Positions 23,181 to 35,381 of a stretch of DNA of 64,000 nucleotides are shown piece after piece. Position 1 is the first letter of the stretch, and every line of letters begins with the position of its first letter. Below the pieces are notes generated by a model. The model saw only the letters and a list, made by a program, of their open reading frames with translations, was not told the origin of the DNA and searched no databases. The stretch lies in the NCBI RefSeq assembly GCF_028372415.1, contig NC_092874.1, forward strand, positions 57,821,865 to 57,885,864. Reading direction: 5' to 3'. The translations under genes were made by a program, and so were the position numbers. This stretch comes from Notamacropus eugenii (Eukaryota > Chordata > Mammalia > Diprotodontia > Macropodidae).

Positions 23181-25390
23181 AGGCCTCCTAGGATCTCTCA
23201 ATTCCTGCTCATACTTGGAACATATTCTGATACACTCATCCCATATCTTCTAGAACTAACAATGAATGGTTTCTGGGTATGGTTTCCATCTAAGGTCATT
23301 GTAACTAAGTTAAAACAAAAGCCTCATAGAACCCTTAAATGTCAGCTATGGTGGAATTCAATTACATCCAGAAATAGCGGGCTAGAAGGAGGAGCCAACC
23401 GCAAGAATTATTGAATAACTTTAGACAGAAAATAAACTATATTTTAATAATGGAATAATGCCAGTACATCATAACTATATTTATACAAAGTTCTAAGCAC
23501 TTTAAATATTTTTTTGAACTCTTAAACTTAGTGGGGACAGCTATTAATAATTTCTACCATCGTTTTAACATCTCTCTGCCCTCCATACCTCAAAGGAGAA
23601 ACTTTAATTTGCCCAACGTAACGTAACAAATAAAATCTTATCAGGGAAGTGTCATAATTTTGCAATATAATTTGTGGTCTATCTTAATCTGGCAAAAAAG
23701 AACTAATCAAGGCCATGATGAGAGGGTTATACAGTGATATTTAATTTGCAGACCTTAAAATGTACCACTAGTGTTCTTTTCATTTCATTTTCTTGCCATT
23801 ACTCAGCATGAGGTAGTGAAAGGGATACTAGTTTGCTCTTTGGTTACTGAGACCTGGGTTCTTTCCAGTTCTAAGTCTGTCCTGTAACTAGCTAAGGCAA
23901 GTTAAGGGACCGAATCTTCTTTGGCTCTCATTCTCTTATCTGCAAAATTAGGGAGCTGAACTAAATAAAGGGTTTTTAACCAAGAGGTATGTGACTAGAT
24001 TTCTGAGAGTTCCTTTATTTCAATATAAATGGTTTCTTTTGTAATTCTATGAATGTTATTCTATGTACCTAAAGCATTATTTTCAGAAGGGGCCCACAAG
24101 GCTCCACCAGACTTCCCATAAAGACCATAATTGGCCCGACTGATTCCTGAATTCCCTCTCACCTTTATAATTCTATAAATCTATAATTCTGTATAAACTA
24201 AACAATTTTATTCCCCAGATCACAGAGGTAAAGTATTAATATTAAAATATAACACCCTAAAAATCCCAATCTAATTAGAATGGAAAAAATGCAGGGGGGG
24301 GGTTGAAAGTGATCCCAAGGGCATTTAAAAAAAAAAAACTATTTCATATTTGGAATTAAAAATCACTGTGGTTTGGAAAGAATGTTTGGGATTTTCATCT
24401 CATCTTTTCAGCTATATATATAAAATACTTTCTGCTTAGAAGGGTATAGGATCAAAAGGCAGCATAAGCATTGTGTTCCTGTTCCATCCATAGTTTGAGA
24501 ATTAAAAGTTAGAGAATAAAATTTGATCATGGTATTTTCTGGATAGAGATAAGTCCTATATTGTGGTATATTTGAAGATTACAGAGGAAAACTAGTTAAG
24601 AAATAAATACATTCTGTAAGTGGCCAAAACTCCTAAAAGACTCACTTGGTAGCACCCCAACAATCATAATGTGTAAAACAATGGACAAAAGCAATTAATG
24701 ATTTAGATTCTCCAGTAAAAGGTGAGGAAGTAGACTAAGGTCAACACCTGTTAGAATGACAAGTTTGAGTTCAAGCAATCAATAGGTAAAAAAGGTGATA
24801 TTTCTATGTATCAGAGGAAATAACTCTATGGATTATTCACCTGCCTTTAGGTTCCCACGCCCCAAAGACCAATTTGAAGATGAGGGCCCCATCATAGGAG
24901 GATTCCAAAGAAGAAACCAAAGAGCCGGTGTGTAGTAGAAAGCAGCTTGGACTTAAGTCAGAAAACCACTTACTCTTACTTTACTAAGTACTAGCTTACT
25001 AAACTCTTAGTTATTTACTAGCCCTGTGAATTTGGGTAAATTTCTTAATGTCTCTGGTCCTCAGTTTACTTATGTATCAAATGAAATTGAAAACCCAAAA
25101 TAAAAGGAAAAGTTTAGTTTTCTGATTTTAATAACATGTGAGAGAGGCTGTTTGCAAATATTGGATAAAGAGCCTGCCAATGAGTCAGAAGGGCCTCAGG
25201 TCAAGTCACTTAACCTCTCATTTCCTCCAAGCAACTCTTTAAGACTATAGTCTATCCGCATGGATAGAAGGAGTTTCCTTAAGGGAGTTTTCTACCTCAT
25301 TGAAATAACAAAAAAGGAAAGAAGTCTCCCTATTTCATAATGAAATTGAAACAATCTTATAAGGGACAGAATCCTTCAGATTCTTAATGC
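23181..25390. other. Intergenic with scattered MIR-like remnants
   Basis: About 23810-23990 and 24930-25085 contain weak forward MIR-like cores (tgagacctgggtt; tcctcagtttact). A G9-10 run occurs at about 24294-24303. No gene was recognised in this 2.2-kb stretch. Confidence 0.45.
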
Positions 25391-25404
25391 AAGGAGTATA
25401 TAAT

Positions 25405-25550
25405 TTGGTGGTAAAGAGGTGGAGCAATGGATATTAGCATGCTGGAGTTGGAATCAGTAAGAACTGAGTTCAAATACCAAATCAGACACTTAATTAGATA
25501 GGTGTATCTGGGCAAATCACTTAACGTCTCTATCAAAACCAACATGTATA
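25405..25550 (+). repeat. Marsupial SINE, forward, degraded
   Basis: Forward tRNA-like start (ggtggagcaatggatattagcatgc), gttcaaata B-box-like region and a gggcaaatcacttaacg core end. Confidence 0.6.
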
Positions 25551-25589
25551 AAACAGAACTCACTATTTTTCCTCCCAAACCTATTCCTC

Positions 25590-26245
25590 TACTTTATTAC
25601 TGTTGAGTGTAATATCCTTCCAGTCACAGGTTCTAAACTTGTGTCAACCTCAATTCATTCTCCATCATTCCACCCATCAGTTGCCAGATCTGGTAGCTTC
25701 TGCCTCTCTGACGTGTCCTGCATCTGTCCCCTTCTCTTTATTCACAAAGCCATGACTCAGGCCCTTATCATCTCTCTCCACTACTACTGCTATACCTTGT
25801 AATTGATCCCCTAGGCTTAAGTCTCTCCTCATTCAAACCACTCTCCATACAGTGGTCAAAGGGATTTTCCTAAAGCATAGAAATGGCCACATTATTCCCC
25901 TTATTCCCCCCACTCGATAAAATCCAGGGGCTCCCTATCATCTCTAGGATCAAACATAAACTCCTTTGTTTGACATTCAGTGCTCTTCAAACCCTGGTCC
26001 CAACTCCTTCCACCCCAACTCCATTACACATTAGTCCATCCCACACTATACAATTCAGCCAAATGCCTTCTTCTCAGTTTTCAAACATGACATTCCATAT
26101 CTCATCTCCATTTCTTTGTACAGTCTTTCCTCTGTGTCTTTCATGCACTCTCTCCTTAGTTTTGCTTCTTAGAGTGCCTAGTTTCTGTCCAGGCTCAGCA
26201 AAGATAACCTTCCACATGAGACCCTTCCAGATCTCCATTTCAGCA
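25590..26245 (+). repeat. L2 LINE remnant, forward
   Basis: Pyrimidine-rich L2 3' region with the landmarks aaatccaggggctccctatc and tctaggatcaaacataaactcc. The 152-codon open frame at 25883-26341, one of the longest in the intergenic region, lies mostly inside it and reflects low-complexity pyrimidine-rich LINE sequence rather than a gene. Confidence 0.75.
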
Positions 26246-26344
26246 CCCCCCCCAAATTACCTTATCAATGTTTTGAATGGAACCCTGGCTAGAAGGGACA
26301 ACTATGTGGGCATCTCTCTCCTCTTTGGTACAGATCAATAACCA

Positions 26345-26795
26345 CCTGTGTGAGGGGCTGGGTGGAGTTGGAAAAAGCAGAGAGATAGGAGAAATCTGGT
26401 CTTGTCAGTCTCCTGTATGATTTTGAGCAGAGTAAGTCACTTCACCTCACTGTGCTCTAGGCAGCTCTCCTGGACTATAAGCTTCAGGGAAGGTGCTGAT
26501 CGTATTGGTAGAAAGAGCTTCCAACTACCTTAAGTTGTGTTTGCCTAGTTTCCTCAACTAATGAGGATAAAATCAGATGCAAAGATCAAATGAAATAATA
26601 TTTGTAAAGCTCTTAGTGCAGTGCTTGGTACATAGTTGGCAATATATAATTCCTAGATATTATCAATATTATTATGAATGAGATCACAGGTGCAGGTCGT
26701 CTCCCTAGGTAGGTACGTTTGGTTCGTCTTTGTACCCCCAGCACCTCGCACAGAGTCTGATATATAATGGGTGCTTCATAAATGTTTGTTGAAAT
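26345..26795 (+). repeat. MIR and L2 3' end fragments, forward
   Basis: About 26365-26660 is a forward MIR (gagttggaaaaagcag at the start, tagtgcagtgcttggtacatagt at the end). About 26712-26792 is a forward L2 3' tail (cagcacctcgcacagagtctg, aaatgtttgttga). Confidence 0.65.
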
Positions 26796-26889
26796 TATAG
26801 GATATGATTATAATGGATCACTATTGTGCTATAAGAGGAAAAAGAAAAGATGTTTCCAGAGAAACTCTGGAATAATAAGGATGATGATA

Positions 26890-27240
26890 ATGACAGCAAT
26901 AGTTATTAGCATTTACACAACATTTCAAGACTTGCAGAGTTCTTTACACGTGTTATCCCAATTGACATACAACGATCCTATACCTTTTGTTGTTTGGTCA
27001 TTGTCAGTCATGTCTATCTCACTGTGACCCCGTTTGAGATTTTCTTGGCAAGGATACTGGACTGGTTGGTCATTTCCTCCTCCAGCTCATTTTATAGAGG
27101 AGGAAACTAGGGCAAATGGGGTTAAGTGACTTGCCCAGGGTCACACAGCTCATAAGTGTCTAAGGCCTATGAGATAGGTGCTCTTATTATCCCTATTTTA
27201 CAGATAAGAAAACTGAGTTTTTAAGACGAGATTTGTACAA
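26890..27240 (-). repeat. MIR SINE split by a MAR1/MON1 SINE (second example)
   Basis: MIR sequence stops at 26981 (caattgacatacaacgatcctat) and resumes at 27171 (gagataggtgctcttattatccc), which is continuous in the MIR consensus. The insert at about 26982-27165 is a reverse-oriented MAR1/MON1-type SINE. The pentamer cctat flanks it at 26977-26981 and 27166-27170. Confidence 0.75.
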
Positions 27241-27585
27241 ACAGATGCAGAGTGAAGTGAGCATTACCAGGAGAACAATTTCTATAATAACAGCAACGTT
27301 GTAAGGACAAACAGTTTTGAAAGACTTAAGAACTGTGATCAATGCAATAACCAGCCATGATGTCAGAGGACTGATGAAGCATGCTACCTACCTCATAAGA
27401 GAGAGGCGATAGACTAAAGATGCAGAATAAGGCACATAGTTTTTGGACATGGACAATGTAGACATTTCTTTTGCTTGGCTATGAATTTACAAGGTTGTTT
27501 GTTGGGCTTTTTCCCCCAATGGGAGGCCTGAGATGGGGAAAAAAATGTTTGTTAACTGAAAACAATTTTTTAAAATTATATATCC
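27213..27585 (+). mobile_element. L1 3' end fragment
   Basis: Forward marsupial L1 3' UTR landmarks: gatgcagagtgaagtgagc, gttttgaaagacttaagaac and an A-rich end. Confidence 0.75.
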
Positions 27586-28189
27586 AAAAGTTTTTTTTTA
27601 TTTTTCTTGATAAAAATGATCCTTAGTTTGTTTCTTTTTAAGTTGTACGAGGATCAAGGTGCTTTACAAACTCTATTGCATGCATCATATATTCCTCATA
27701 TCATGCCAATGAGATAACTAATACAAATGACATTTATTGGTTTTACAATAAAATTCCATGAGAATCTGTGGAATTGGCCCAGTCAGTGGAAGAGCTAATA
27801 CCAATGTAGACATCTAAAAGTATTTTTCCATTGCTGAGAATTCAAATCTGGAATAGAAAGTAGATTTTATTTTGAGTTTTTTTCTCTAATACATTTTCCA
27901 AGCATTTGGTCTCCTATTAGTCAATACATCAGTAAAGCACAATGATTAAATACTTACTATGTTCTGGGCACTAAGGATACAAATACAAATGATTTGTATA
28001 TTCAACATGTCTGGGATGTGATTCCCGAACTGTGGTCCATACACTTTCAAAAACTGTAGAAAACAGATGAGGTATAATAGGATTGGAGAATACCATCCTC
28101 ATTTCAAAAACAAAGGCAGAGCATGGAGCCTACCACCTCTAGTCTACTGAGCTTTTACTTTGGGGTGGGGAGAATAATTTTATCCTTGC

Positions 28190-28955
28190 CATCAAACTTT
28201 AATTTTTCCTTATACAACTTCAATCCATTGCTCCTAGTTATGCCCTTAAGGGCTAAGTAAAATAATTAATTCTTCTTCCATATGATAGCCTTTGAAATAC
28301 TTGAAGATAGTACCTTTCTCCACCAATTTCTTCTTTTTTCTACCCAAAGTTACTTCAGTTGATTCTCATATAGCATAAACTTGAGGCTCTTTACCATGCT
28401 GATTCCCACTCTCTAGAATGTCAGGCTTTGCTAAAATGTGGCATCCACAATCACACAGTACTCTGGGTGTCATCTTACATGGGCAGAGGAACATTCACCT
28501 CTCTAGTCTTGAACATCATGCTGAGACAGTCCAAGATCACATTAGTTTTTTTAGTTGTGATATCACACTACTGACTCCTGTTGGGCTTCCAATTCTCTCA
28601 TAGCCTAAATCTATTTCAAATGAACAGTTATCTGTCCACACCTCCTTGACTTCTAGTTTTGACATTGAATTTTTTTTAACCCAAGTATGAGAATTTAGAT
28701 TTATCCCTATTAAATTTCATCTTACTCAACTTGGCCCAATGTTCTAGCCCATCCAGATTTTCTTTTAAATCCTGTCTTTTAACCAGTATGTTGTCTCCTT
28801 CCTAGTTTTTTGTCATATGCAAATTTCACAAGCATTCCTTTATCCAAGTCATTAATTAAATATTAAACAGCAGAGGGATAAGGATAGATCCTTACCACAC
28901 TCAAATGTAGATTCAGTTTTTAGATATTGAACCATGAATGATAATTCTTTGGGTC
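28190..28955 (-). mobile_element. L3/CR1-type LINE remnant, reverse
   Basis: The plus strand at about 28800-28905 reads the reverse complement of the CR1/L3 reverse-transcriptase block around GSVLGPVLFNIFINDL (tatccaagtcattaattaaat, aacagcagaggg). The left part is more degraded. The 61-codon open frame at 28418-28603 is inside it. Confidence 0.6.
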
Positions 28956-28958
28956 TTG

Positions 28959-28960
<2 letters not shown>

Positions 28961-29026
<66 letters not shown>
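28961..29026 (+). repeat. Perfect (TC)33 microsatellite
   Basis: Sixty-six uninterrupted bases of TC repeat. The minus-strand frame through it is an arginine-glutamate repeat artefact. Confidence 0.98.
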
Positions 29027-29029
<3 letters not shown>

Positions 29030-29574
29030 CACAAAAATATCGTAAAAAATTATGTCAAATGCTTTGCTGTAATCTAGGCAAACTTTATCTCCTGCATATC
29101 TCCAATCTATTAGCCTAGCAACCTTATCACAAAAGGAAATGTGGTTAGTATAGTATGACCTGTTCCTTTTTTTTTAATGGAAAGACGTTTATCAAGTGCC
29201 TACTATATGCCAGACCCTTTGGTCAATAACATGATCAGTTTTTGACAAGTCTCACTAGTTCTTGGTGACCATTTTCTTTACTAGATGTTCACATTTAACA
29301 GTTAAGTTGGTTAAAAAGTCAGACTATCAAAAATCTTAGACTAGAACATTGGGCCAAATCCAATAAAATGAAATTGAAAAGGTTTAACTGTACAAAGTTT
29401 TCCATATAGGTTAAAAAAAATCAGCTTTTAAAGTGCAAATTGGAGGACATATGCCAAGAAAATAGCTCATCTATCAAAAGATCTTTTTTTAATAGTGTAG
29501 AGGTCAACATGAGTCAACATTGTGGGATGTGGCAATCCCCCCCCCCAAAAAAAAGAAAAAGCGTGCTATTAAGC

Positions 29575-30180
29575 TGCATTAAGACAGACAAAAGATCCAG
29601 ACTAGAGAAGTGATAACCCTTTTACAATCAGGCCATGTCTGGAACACTGGGTTCATTCCTGGATGATCCACTTTAGAAAAGACAGTGATATTCAGGAAAG
29701 AAACAAAAGAAGGGCAAAGAAGCTATCTATCAATGAGCCTGGAAATCAAGCAATGTGAGGATCATCTGAAGGCACCCAGAATGGCATGCTTATACTGGAG
29801 GAGAGAAGATTTGGGGGAGGGGAGAGAGATGAGAGCTGTGTTTTAGTTCATAAATGGCTGTAATATACCAGAAGGATGAGACGTGTTCTACATGGTCCCA
29901 GAAGGCAGAACTAGGAGTGGGTGGAAGTCACAAAGAAGCAAATTTGGGCGTGATGTCAGAAAACACTTCCTAACAATCAGAGTTCTCAAAAACTACAGTG
30001 TGTTTCCTAAGAAGATAGTAGATTGCTGGAAAGAGTCCAGTAAATGCTGGATGATCACTTCTTAGGCTTGTTAAAGAGGGGATTCTTGGTCAGATACAGT
30101 TTGGACCAGATGTCTTTCATGTCCCTTCCATCTTTGGGATTTGGTATTTTTGTGATTGCATTCTAAGGGACAGACCTGGT
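29575..30180 (+). mobile_element. L3/CR1-type LINE 3' end
   Basis: Forward copy with the 3' landmarks cagaaggcagaactaggag, aaacacttcctaacaatcag, gctggatgatcacttct and an end resembling agatgtctttcatgtcccttcc. It lacks an intact frame. The 60-codon frame at 29883-30065 is a fragment of it. Confidence 0.75.
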
Positions 30181-30191
30181 GTTTGTCAATA

Positions 30192-30232
<41 letters not shown>

Positions 30233-30233
30233 T
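30192..30233 (+). repeat. (TG)n microsatellite, slightly interrupted
   Basis: TG/GT repeat with two TATG interruptions. Confidence 0.95.
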
Positions 30234-30239
30234 TCAGGA

Positions 30240-31995
30240 ACGCAACAATTTTTCCTTGTTCTTTTACTGGTGCTTTTTATTCTTAAATTTATTCCAAGTT
30301 ACAAAACTATAGGTCCCTCAGATCTTTAACTATTCCACTTTTTCTGTCCCTCACCCTGCTATTAATACTGAAAATACAAAACCTCTTCATCCACAGGCTC
30401 CCTTAAGAGGCCCCCCAAATGAAACACATACTTTTGCCAAGCCTCTTTAGAATCCCTGTCTCTGCCTCATCTTGAAGAATTTCAGAGGGGGTTGGGGGTG
30501 GTACAAAGAGTAACTAGTGTCATGACTCACTGTCTGTTTCAAGCCTTGCCAGCCACAAAATTTAAAACAGAAGAGGAGGGTTTTTTTAAATTAAAGAAAT
30601 GTTGATCAAGCAGGGAAGTTTGTGGCATGGAGATTAGCACTATGAGAACTCCATGACCCAGGCAGCTAGGGCTGTGTGCAGAAGGATCTCCAATTCCACT
30701 GTTCCCTTTCCCCTATCCCTTGGCCCTCCATCATGATTTCTAGAATACAGCCAGGAGGGTTACCCAGAGGAAATCATTACTGATACCAGTTACCACTAAG
30801 GAAATTAGGTCCCATTTTTGTGTTTTTTCTTCTCCTATGGAAAGGAAGAATCAATGTTGAAATGAACTTCTCCAATGTAGTTTTCTGTTTTGTCTATCCA
30901 TACTCATTTTGCATAAGTACTTACCATGTGACTGCTATCCTATCCCCTTTTTGCCCTTTACATTTTTTCTTACAAATGAAAAACTCTTACAGTCACTGAA
31001 CAAAATCCTCTGGAGCAGCGAGCCAACATGGAGCCTGAAGTTTTAAAAAAATTGGCAAAGAAACATCCTTTAGGGTCCTTTAATTTTTTTTATGACCAAG
31101 GCCTGAGAAACAAATCTTTCTCTAATGGATATATTGATCCTAGTACTTATTTCCTAAGAGGGAAATTAGGTAACTTATTAAATTGATACTTTAGTAATAT
31201 ATAGTAACAATCCTAAATAACATACCTAACATTTTAAGTGCCATTATTATATTAGAAAACTGAAGGAAGAAAACCACCAGGAGAAAACAATTAAAGCCAC
31301 AACATCCCATACTTTTTTTTACAAATGGAATCACACATTCTGTCTTTAATAGTCTATAGGAACTAGTGACCTTTTACTTGACTCACCACCAACTTTCTTT
31401 CACCATGGAGTACTTGTTCTATGGGCCACTAAATTTCAGTAGCTGGGCCAGAAGATAAATGCAAACACCTCCAAAAAGTAGGAACCCTGAAAAGTGTCCT
31501 GGTAAAATGAATCTGCCCTGCCTCTGTCCAGTTCAAAAAATTCAAAGCAAAGGGCTACAGGAACAGGCTGGCAAAGCTGCCAAGGACACTGATTTTGAAA
31601 TGAAAATCAGACTGTGTGGGTAGCATGAGTCAATGAAACAATTTCCTTAGTGATAACTTTTGCCTCAGTTACATAGATTACTTAGAATTCTCAGTTGTAG
31701 GCAGGCATTTTGATGGTTTTCTAAACTCTACTAGTCATTTCCTTTTCTCAATTGCTAACTCCTCTTTCAGGATACAGTCTTGTGGCTGTTTCGTGTGGTA
31801 ACCCAGCAACTGCTACACATGGTACATTTTATGAAAATAGATAGGACAATAAAAGTTGGATTTTTATTACTCTCATATTAAAAATCACTGTTATTATATT
31901 GAGACTGTCTAACTTGATGGAATTGTTATGAAGAAGATAATAAGAGTGAGAAGCACAACAGGTCTAATTAGAGATAGTATGATTTAATAGAGATT
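30240..31995. other. Intergenic, no recognised element
   Basis: This is one of the longer stretches in which I recognise no repeat, gene or RNA. It is a candidate for unique or conserved non-coding sequence. Confidence 0.4.
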
Positions 31996-31998
31996 GCA

Positions 31999-32088
31999 CA
32001 GACTTCAGGAGATAGTAGAAGGTAGAAGGGCCTGCTGTGCTATAGTCCATGGGGTTACAAAGAATCAGACACAACTAAACAACAACAA
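31999..32088 (+). mobile_element. BovB/RTE-type LINE 3' end
   Basis: It contains cctgctgtgctatagtcc followed by atggggttacaaagaatcag and acacaactaa, then CAA repeats. This matches the well-known 3' end of BovB LINEs (ctgcagtccatggggtcgcaaagagtc...). It is 90 bp and highly 5'-truncated. The nearby MAR1-type SINEs share the related end ggggtcacgaagagtc-type tail. Confidence 0.7.
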
Positions 32089-32094
32089 ATGATC

Positions 32095-32305
32095 TGATAG
32101 AGAATAGGATCCTATGTTTAAAGCTAGAAGGGACTTTGAAGGCCATCTAAATCCAGTCCTCTCATTTTTCAGATGAGGAGCTGGGGCCCCAAGAAGTTAA
32201 ATGGTTTGCTCAGATACAGGTAGTAAGTGGCAGATGTGAGATTGAACCCTAATGCTAAATTAAACAACTTCATCTACCATACCATTCTGCCTCTCCTAAA
32301 AGTGA
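32095..32305 (-). repeat. MIR-like SINE, reverse
   Basis: It contains aaagctagaagggactttgaagg, then ttcagatgaggagctggg, and a degraded tRNA end near 32275-32295. A second weaker copy follows at about 32390-32500. Confidence 0.6.
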
Positions 32306-32639
32306 CTCTGCTTTTGTTAGAAGGAGTATTACCAGGTAGATTACAATCCCACTACACCTTCATAGATAAATCTTAGTGAGTTGCCTGAGTTTAGAGTCAT
32401 TAGATGGATAACCAGCGGCTACATAGCTGATAAGTAGAAAATGTGAAATCTGAACCCAGGTCTTCTAGTCCAACTTGCTGACCACTAGGACATTATAAAC
32501 ATTAACTGACCTAAGCTTTTGAGACATAGGTTCTGCTATGGTCTTTTTCCATCAGGCCATTTCCTGTAAACCTTCTGTGATTTGTTTTCCCTTGCATAGA
32601 TTAGATATATTTGCTATGGTCAAACTCGATGGAAGTTGA

Positions 32640-33440
32640 TGACACTTAGAAAAATAGTTACCCATCTCTCTTACAAACTTCTCATCTTCCACCAATGATC
32701 CATATTCCTTTCTTACTCAGGTTTTCTACTTTAGTGTCATCCTCACTCTCACTCATCCTGAATATCCAATAAGTTTCCTGATCTGATCCTTTCTGCCGCC
32801 AAGGCATCTCTTGAATTCATTCCTTTCCCTCCACTTTAATCAGGCCTTCATCACCTTTTGCCTGAACTCTAACAAGAGCTTCCCAATTGATTGCCCTCAT
32901 GTGTCTCCTCCATTCCAGTCTAAACTCCACATAGCTGTCAAGGTACCTTCCTGAAGTGCAAGGTTGACCATGTGGCTCACTCTCATGTTCAATATGCTTC
33001 TTTTTTTTTTCTAAAATTAAAGTGGATTACATAATACTCACCTCCATGAACACTGTGGTTCAGCCATTCTGGCTTCTTATTACTCCTTAAACACGATGCT
33101 CCATTTTCTATCCCAGGGCCTTTGTATGTAATGCCCCAATGCCTACGATGCACTCGTTCCTCACCTTGGCCTCTCAGAATTCCTAATTTCACTCAAGGTT
33201 CTGTTGAAATACCACCTTCTACAGAAAGTGTCTTTTTTTCTGTTCCTCTCCAGTAACTAGAGTTTCCTCTCCTCCTCACAAAAATTATTTTTTATATCTT
33301 TTTATGGGCCATACTGTCAACCCATGGCAGATTGTAAGCTTCAAGGGCAGAGGCGAGGTAGCTTGTGTCCTTGTGTCCTTCATACAGTGCCTGGCACATA
33401 GTAGGTGCTTGATAAATTTTAATTTGTTGATTAAATAGAA
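32640..33440 (+). repeat. L2 LINE 3' region, forward
   Basis: A long pyrimidine-rich L2 body ends with the textbook tail cagtgcctggcacatagtagg followed by tgcttgataaa. Minus-strand frames at 32989-33192 and 33285-33521 are inside it and rejected. Confidence 0.85.
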
Positions 33441-33524
33441 TCTTAAATAGAATAATTTAAAGCAAAATGCATTATATAAAAATAAAACTTGATTTTGATT
33501 AATAAGAATTATGAATAGCAATTA

Positions 33525-33720
33525 ACTGGCCTTACATAGAACTTTATGCCATTATCAGATTTAATACAAAAACCCTGTGAAGTAACCACCATAAAATCTT
33601 TCTATCCCTATTTTATAGATAAAGAACTGAAACTCAGATACAAAATGACTGGTTCATGGTAATAAGTTCCAAAGATAGGATTCAAACTCAGGTCTTTCCT
33701 AAGTGTAGCATTCTTTTTCT
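33525..33720 (-). repeat. MIR SINE, reverse
   Basis: It contains atttaatacaaaaaccctgtga, ctattttatagataaag and a degraded tRNA end. Confidence 0.6.
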
Positions 33721-34121
33721 AATCAAACTGCTTCTCATATATGAATGCAAACAGATGTCTTCAAAAGAGGAATTTTTAAAAGACTAGATGCCAAGTTCCT
33801 ATTTATTAACATTAACAAAAATAAAAAAAATGTTATGCTTGTAGTGGTTCATTTATTTCTGATAAGCCCACTCTACATAACACAGATAATTCCAAGAACA
33901 CAGATTAGCTCTACTCCCAAGATCTAAAACAGGTGTCAAACACATGGCCCACAATACTCCTCAGTGTGGCCTGACCCAGATTAAATGTACTTGTGAAATA
34001 CTTAACAAAATAAATAAAAATACAGTACAACATAAACAATATTATTATGTGATTTTCTAAGTCAATATATGCCCAGCAGGATTTTTATGTACTGTTTGGT
34101 GACCCCTGTCTCTAAGTTTAA

Positions 34122-34353
34122 TGTTGTCGTTCAGTTGTTTTTCAGTTGCGTCCAACTCTTCATGACCCCGTTTGGGGTTTTCTTGGCAAAGATACTAGAG
34201 TGGTTTGATATTTCCTTCTGCAGCTCACTTTACAAATGAGAAAACTGAGGCAAACAGCTACTACGTGTCTGAAGCCAGATCTGAAGTCAGGAAGATGAAT
34301 CTTCGGGACTCCAGGCCTGGTGCTCTATCTACTGCACCACCTAGCTGCCCTTT
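34122..34353 (-). repeat. MAR1/MON1-type CORE-SINE
   Basis: Reverse-oriented full-length-looking copy running from gttgtcgttcagttg to caccacctagctgccc. The core is slightly deleted around 34250. Confidence 0.9.
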
Positions 34354-34616
34354 TGGCACTAGTCTAAGCTATCATCTACTATCATAATAATTTAAGGAAT
34401 CCTTTACCTGTGTTGGGCCTAGAATACCATGCAGTAGTACTCTGTTCATGACTGCTTAACTTCCTTTAAGACCCTGGTAATATCATTTTCAACTTGTATC
34501 ATGTTGGTATCATAAAGGCATGGATCCTCTGCTAAAGTCCAATTCCAATTCATCACAACAAAGAGAGTGGATTTTCCAGTGCTGTATGAGAGGAATGCAA
34601 TCTCAAACAGGCTCTA

Positions 34617-35030
34617 TGAGTCAGTCAATAAGCATTTATTAAGCACCTACTATGATCCAAGCAACATAGTGCTAAGCCCTGGGGATATAATTAAGTCTGG
34701 AGACTTGGAACCTGGGAAGAGTTTTGGGATAAGAGTTAAAGACTTTGGAATTATCTCTGTAGGGATGGTAATTAAAAGCATGAGAATCACCAAGGGAATA
34801 AAGAGAGCCAAGGCCAGAATGTTGGGAGTTATCCACATTTAAGGAGTGCAAAGAAGGAAAGAGTGAGAAAGGGCCTCCAGAGACGTAGTAAGAGAACCAT
34901 GAGATTGTCAGTGTCATAGACGTGTGATGGGCAGAGAAGATAACAAGCAAGGAGGTGAGGGAGGGAGTATGATCAACAAAGATGCTATAGAATGGAGTCA
35001 TTGGCAACCCTGGAAAAGAATAGTAATTTC
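34617..35030 (-). repeat. L2-type element, reversed 3' end at left
   Basis: It begins with aataagcatttattaagcacc and has a purine-rich body. The overlapping 91- and 111-codon frames at 34567-35007 are artefacts of this repeat. Confidence 0.65.
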
Positions 35031-35040
35031 AGTAGAGGGA

Positions 35041-35260
35041 TTTTAGAGATGCAGCATGGTTTAGAGAATAGCAAAATGGACCTGAGTAAGAAAGAGCAGG
35101 GCTCCCACCCTCCCTCCCATACTCACTAGCTGGGGGATTCTAGGTGAAGGTCTTTACTCTTCTGGGGCTCAGCAGCCTCATCTGTGAAATAAGGAGGTTG
35201 CATGACATAGCTTCTAAGGTCCCTTCAGCTTTATATCTATGAACCTATGATCCTACAGGC
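35041..35260 (+). repeat. MIR-like SINE, forward
   Basis: Forward copy: gatgcagcatggtttagag start, ctggggctcagcagcctc core, ctaaggtcccttcagct end. Confidence 0.65.
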
Positions 35261-35381
35261 TAAAGACTGAATGAAGAACTGAAGGCTGTGAATCTAGACT
35301 ATTTTATTTAGAAGTTGAGTTGTGAAAAGGAGAAAAGACTCTGGATATCTTGAGAAAATAGCAGTATCAAGTAATTAACTG

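Noticed and set aside
25883..26341. 152-codon plus-strand frame
   Set aside because: It lies mostly in an L2 LINE tail with pyrimidine-rich low-complexity codons and no splice or domain support.
28852..29034. Arg-Glu repeat protein on the minus strand
   Set aside because: Translation of the (TC)33 microsatellite.
34567..35007. 91-codon plus and 111-codon minus frames
   Set aside because: Both lie in an L2-type repeat.
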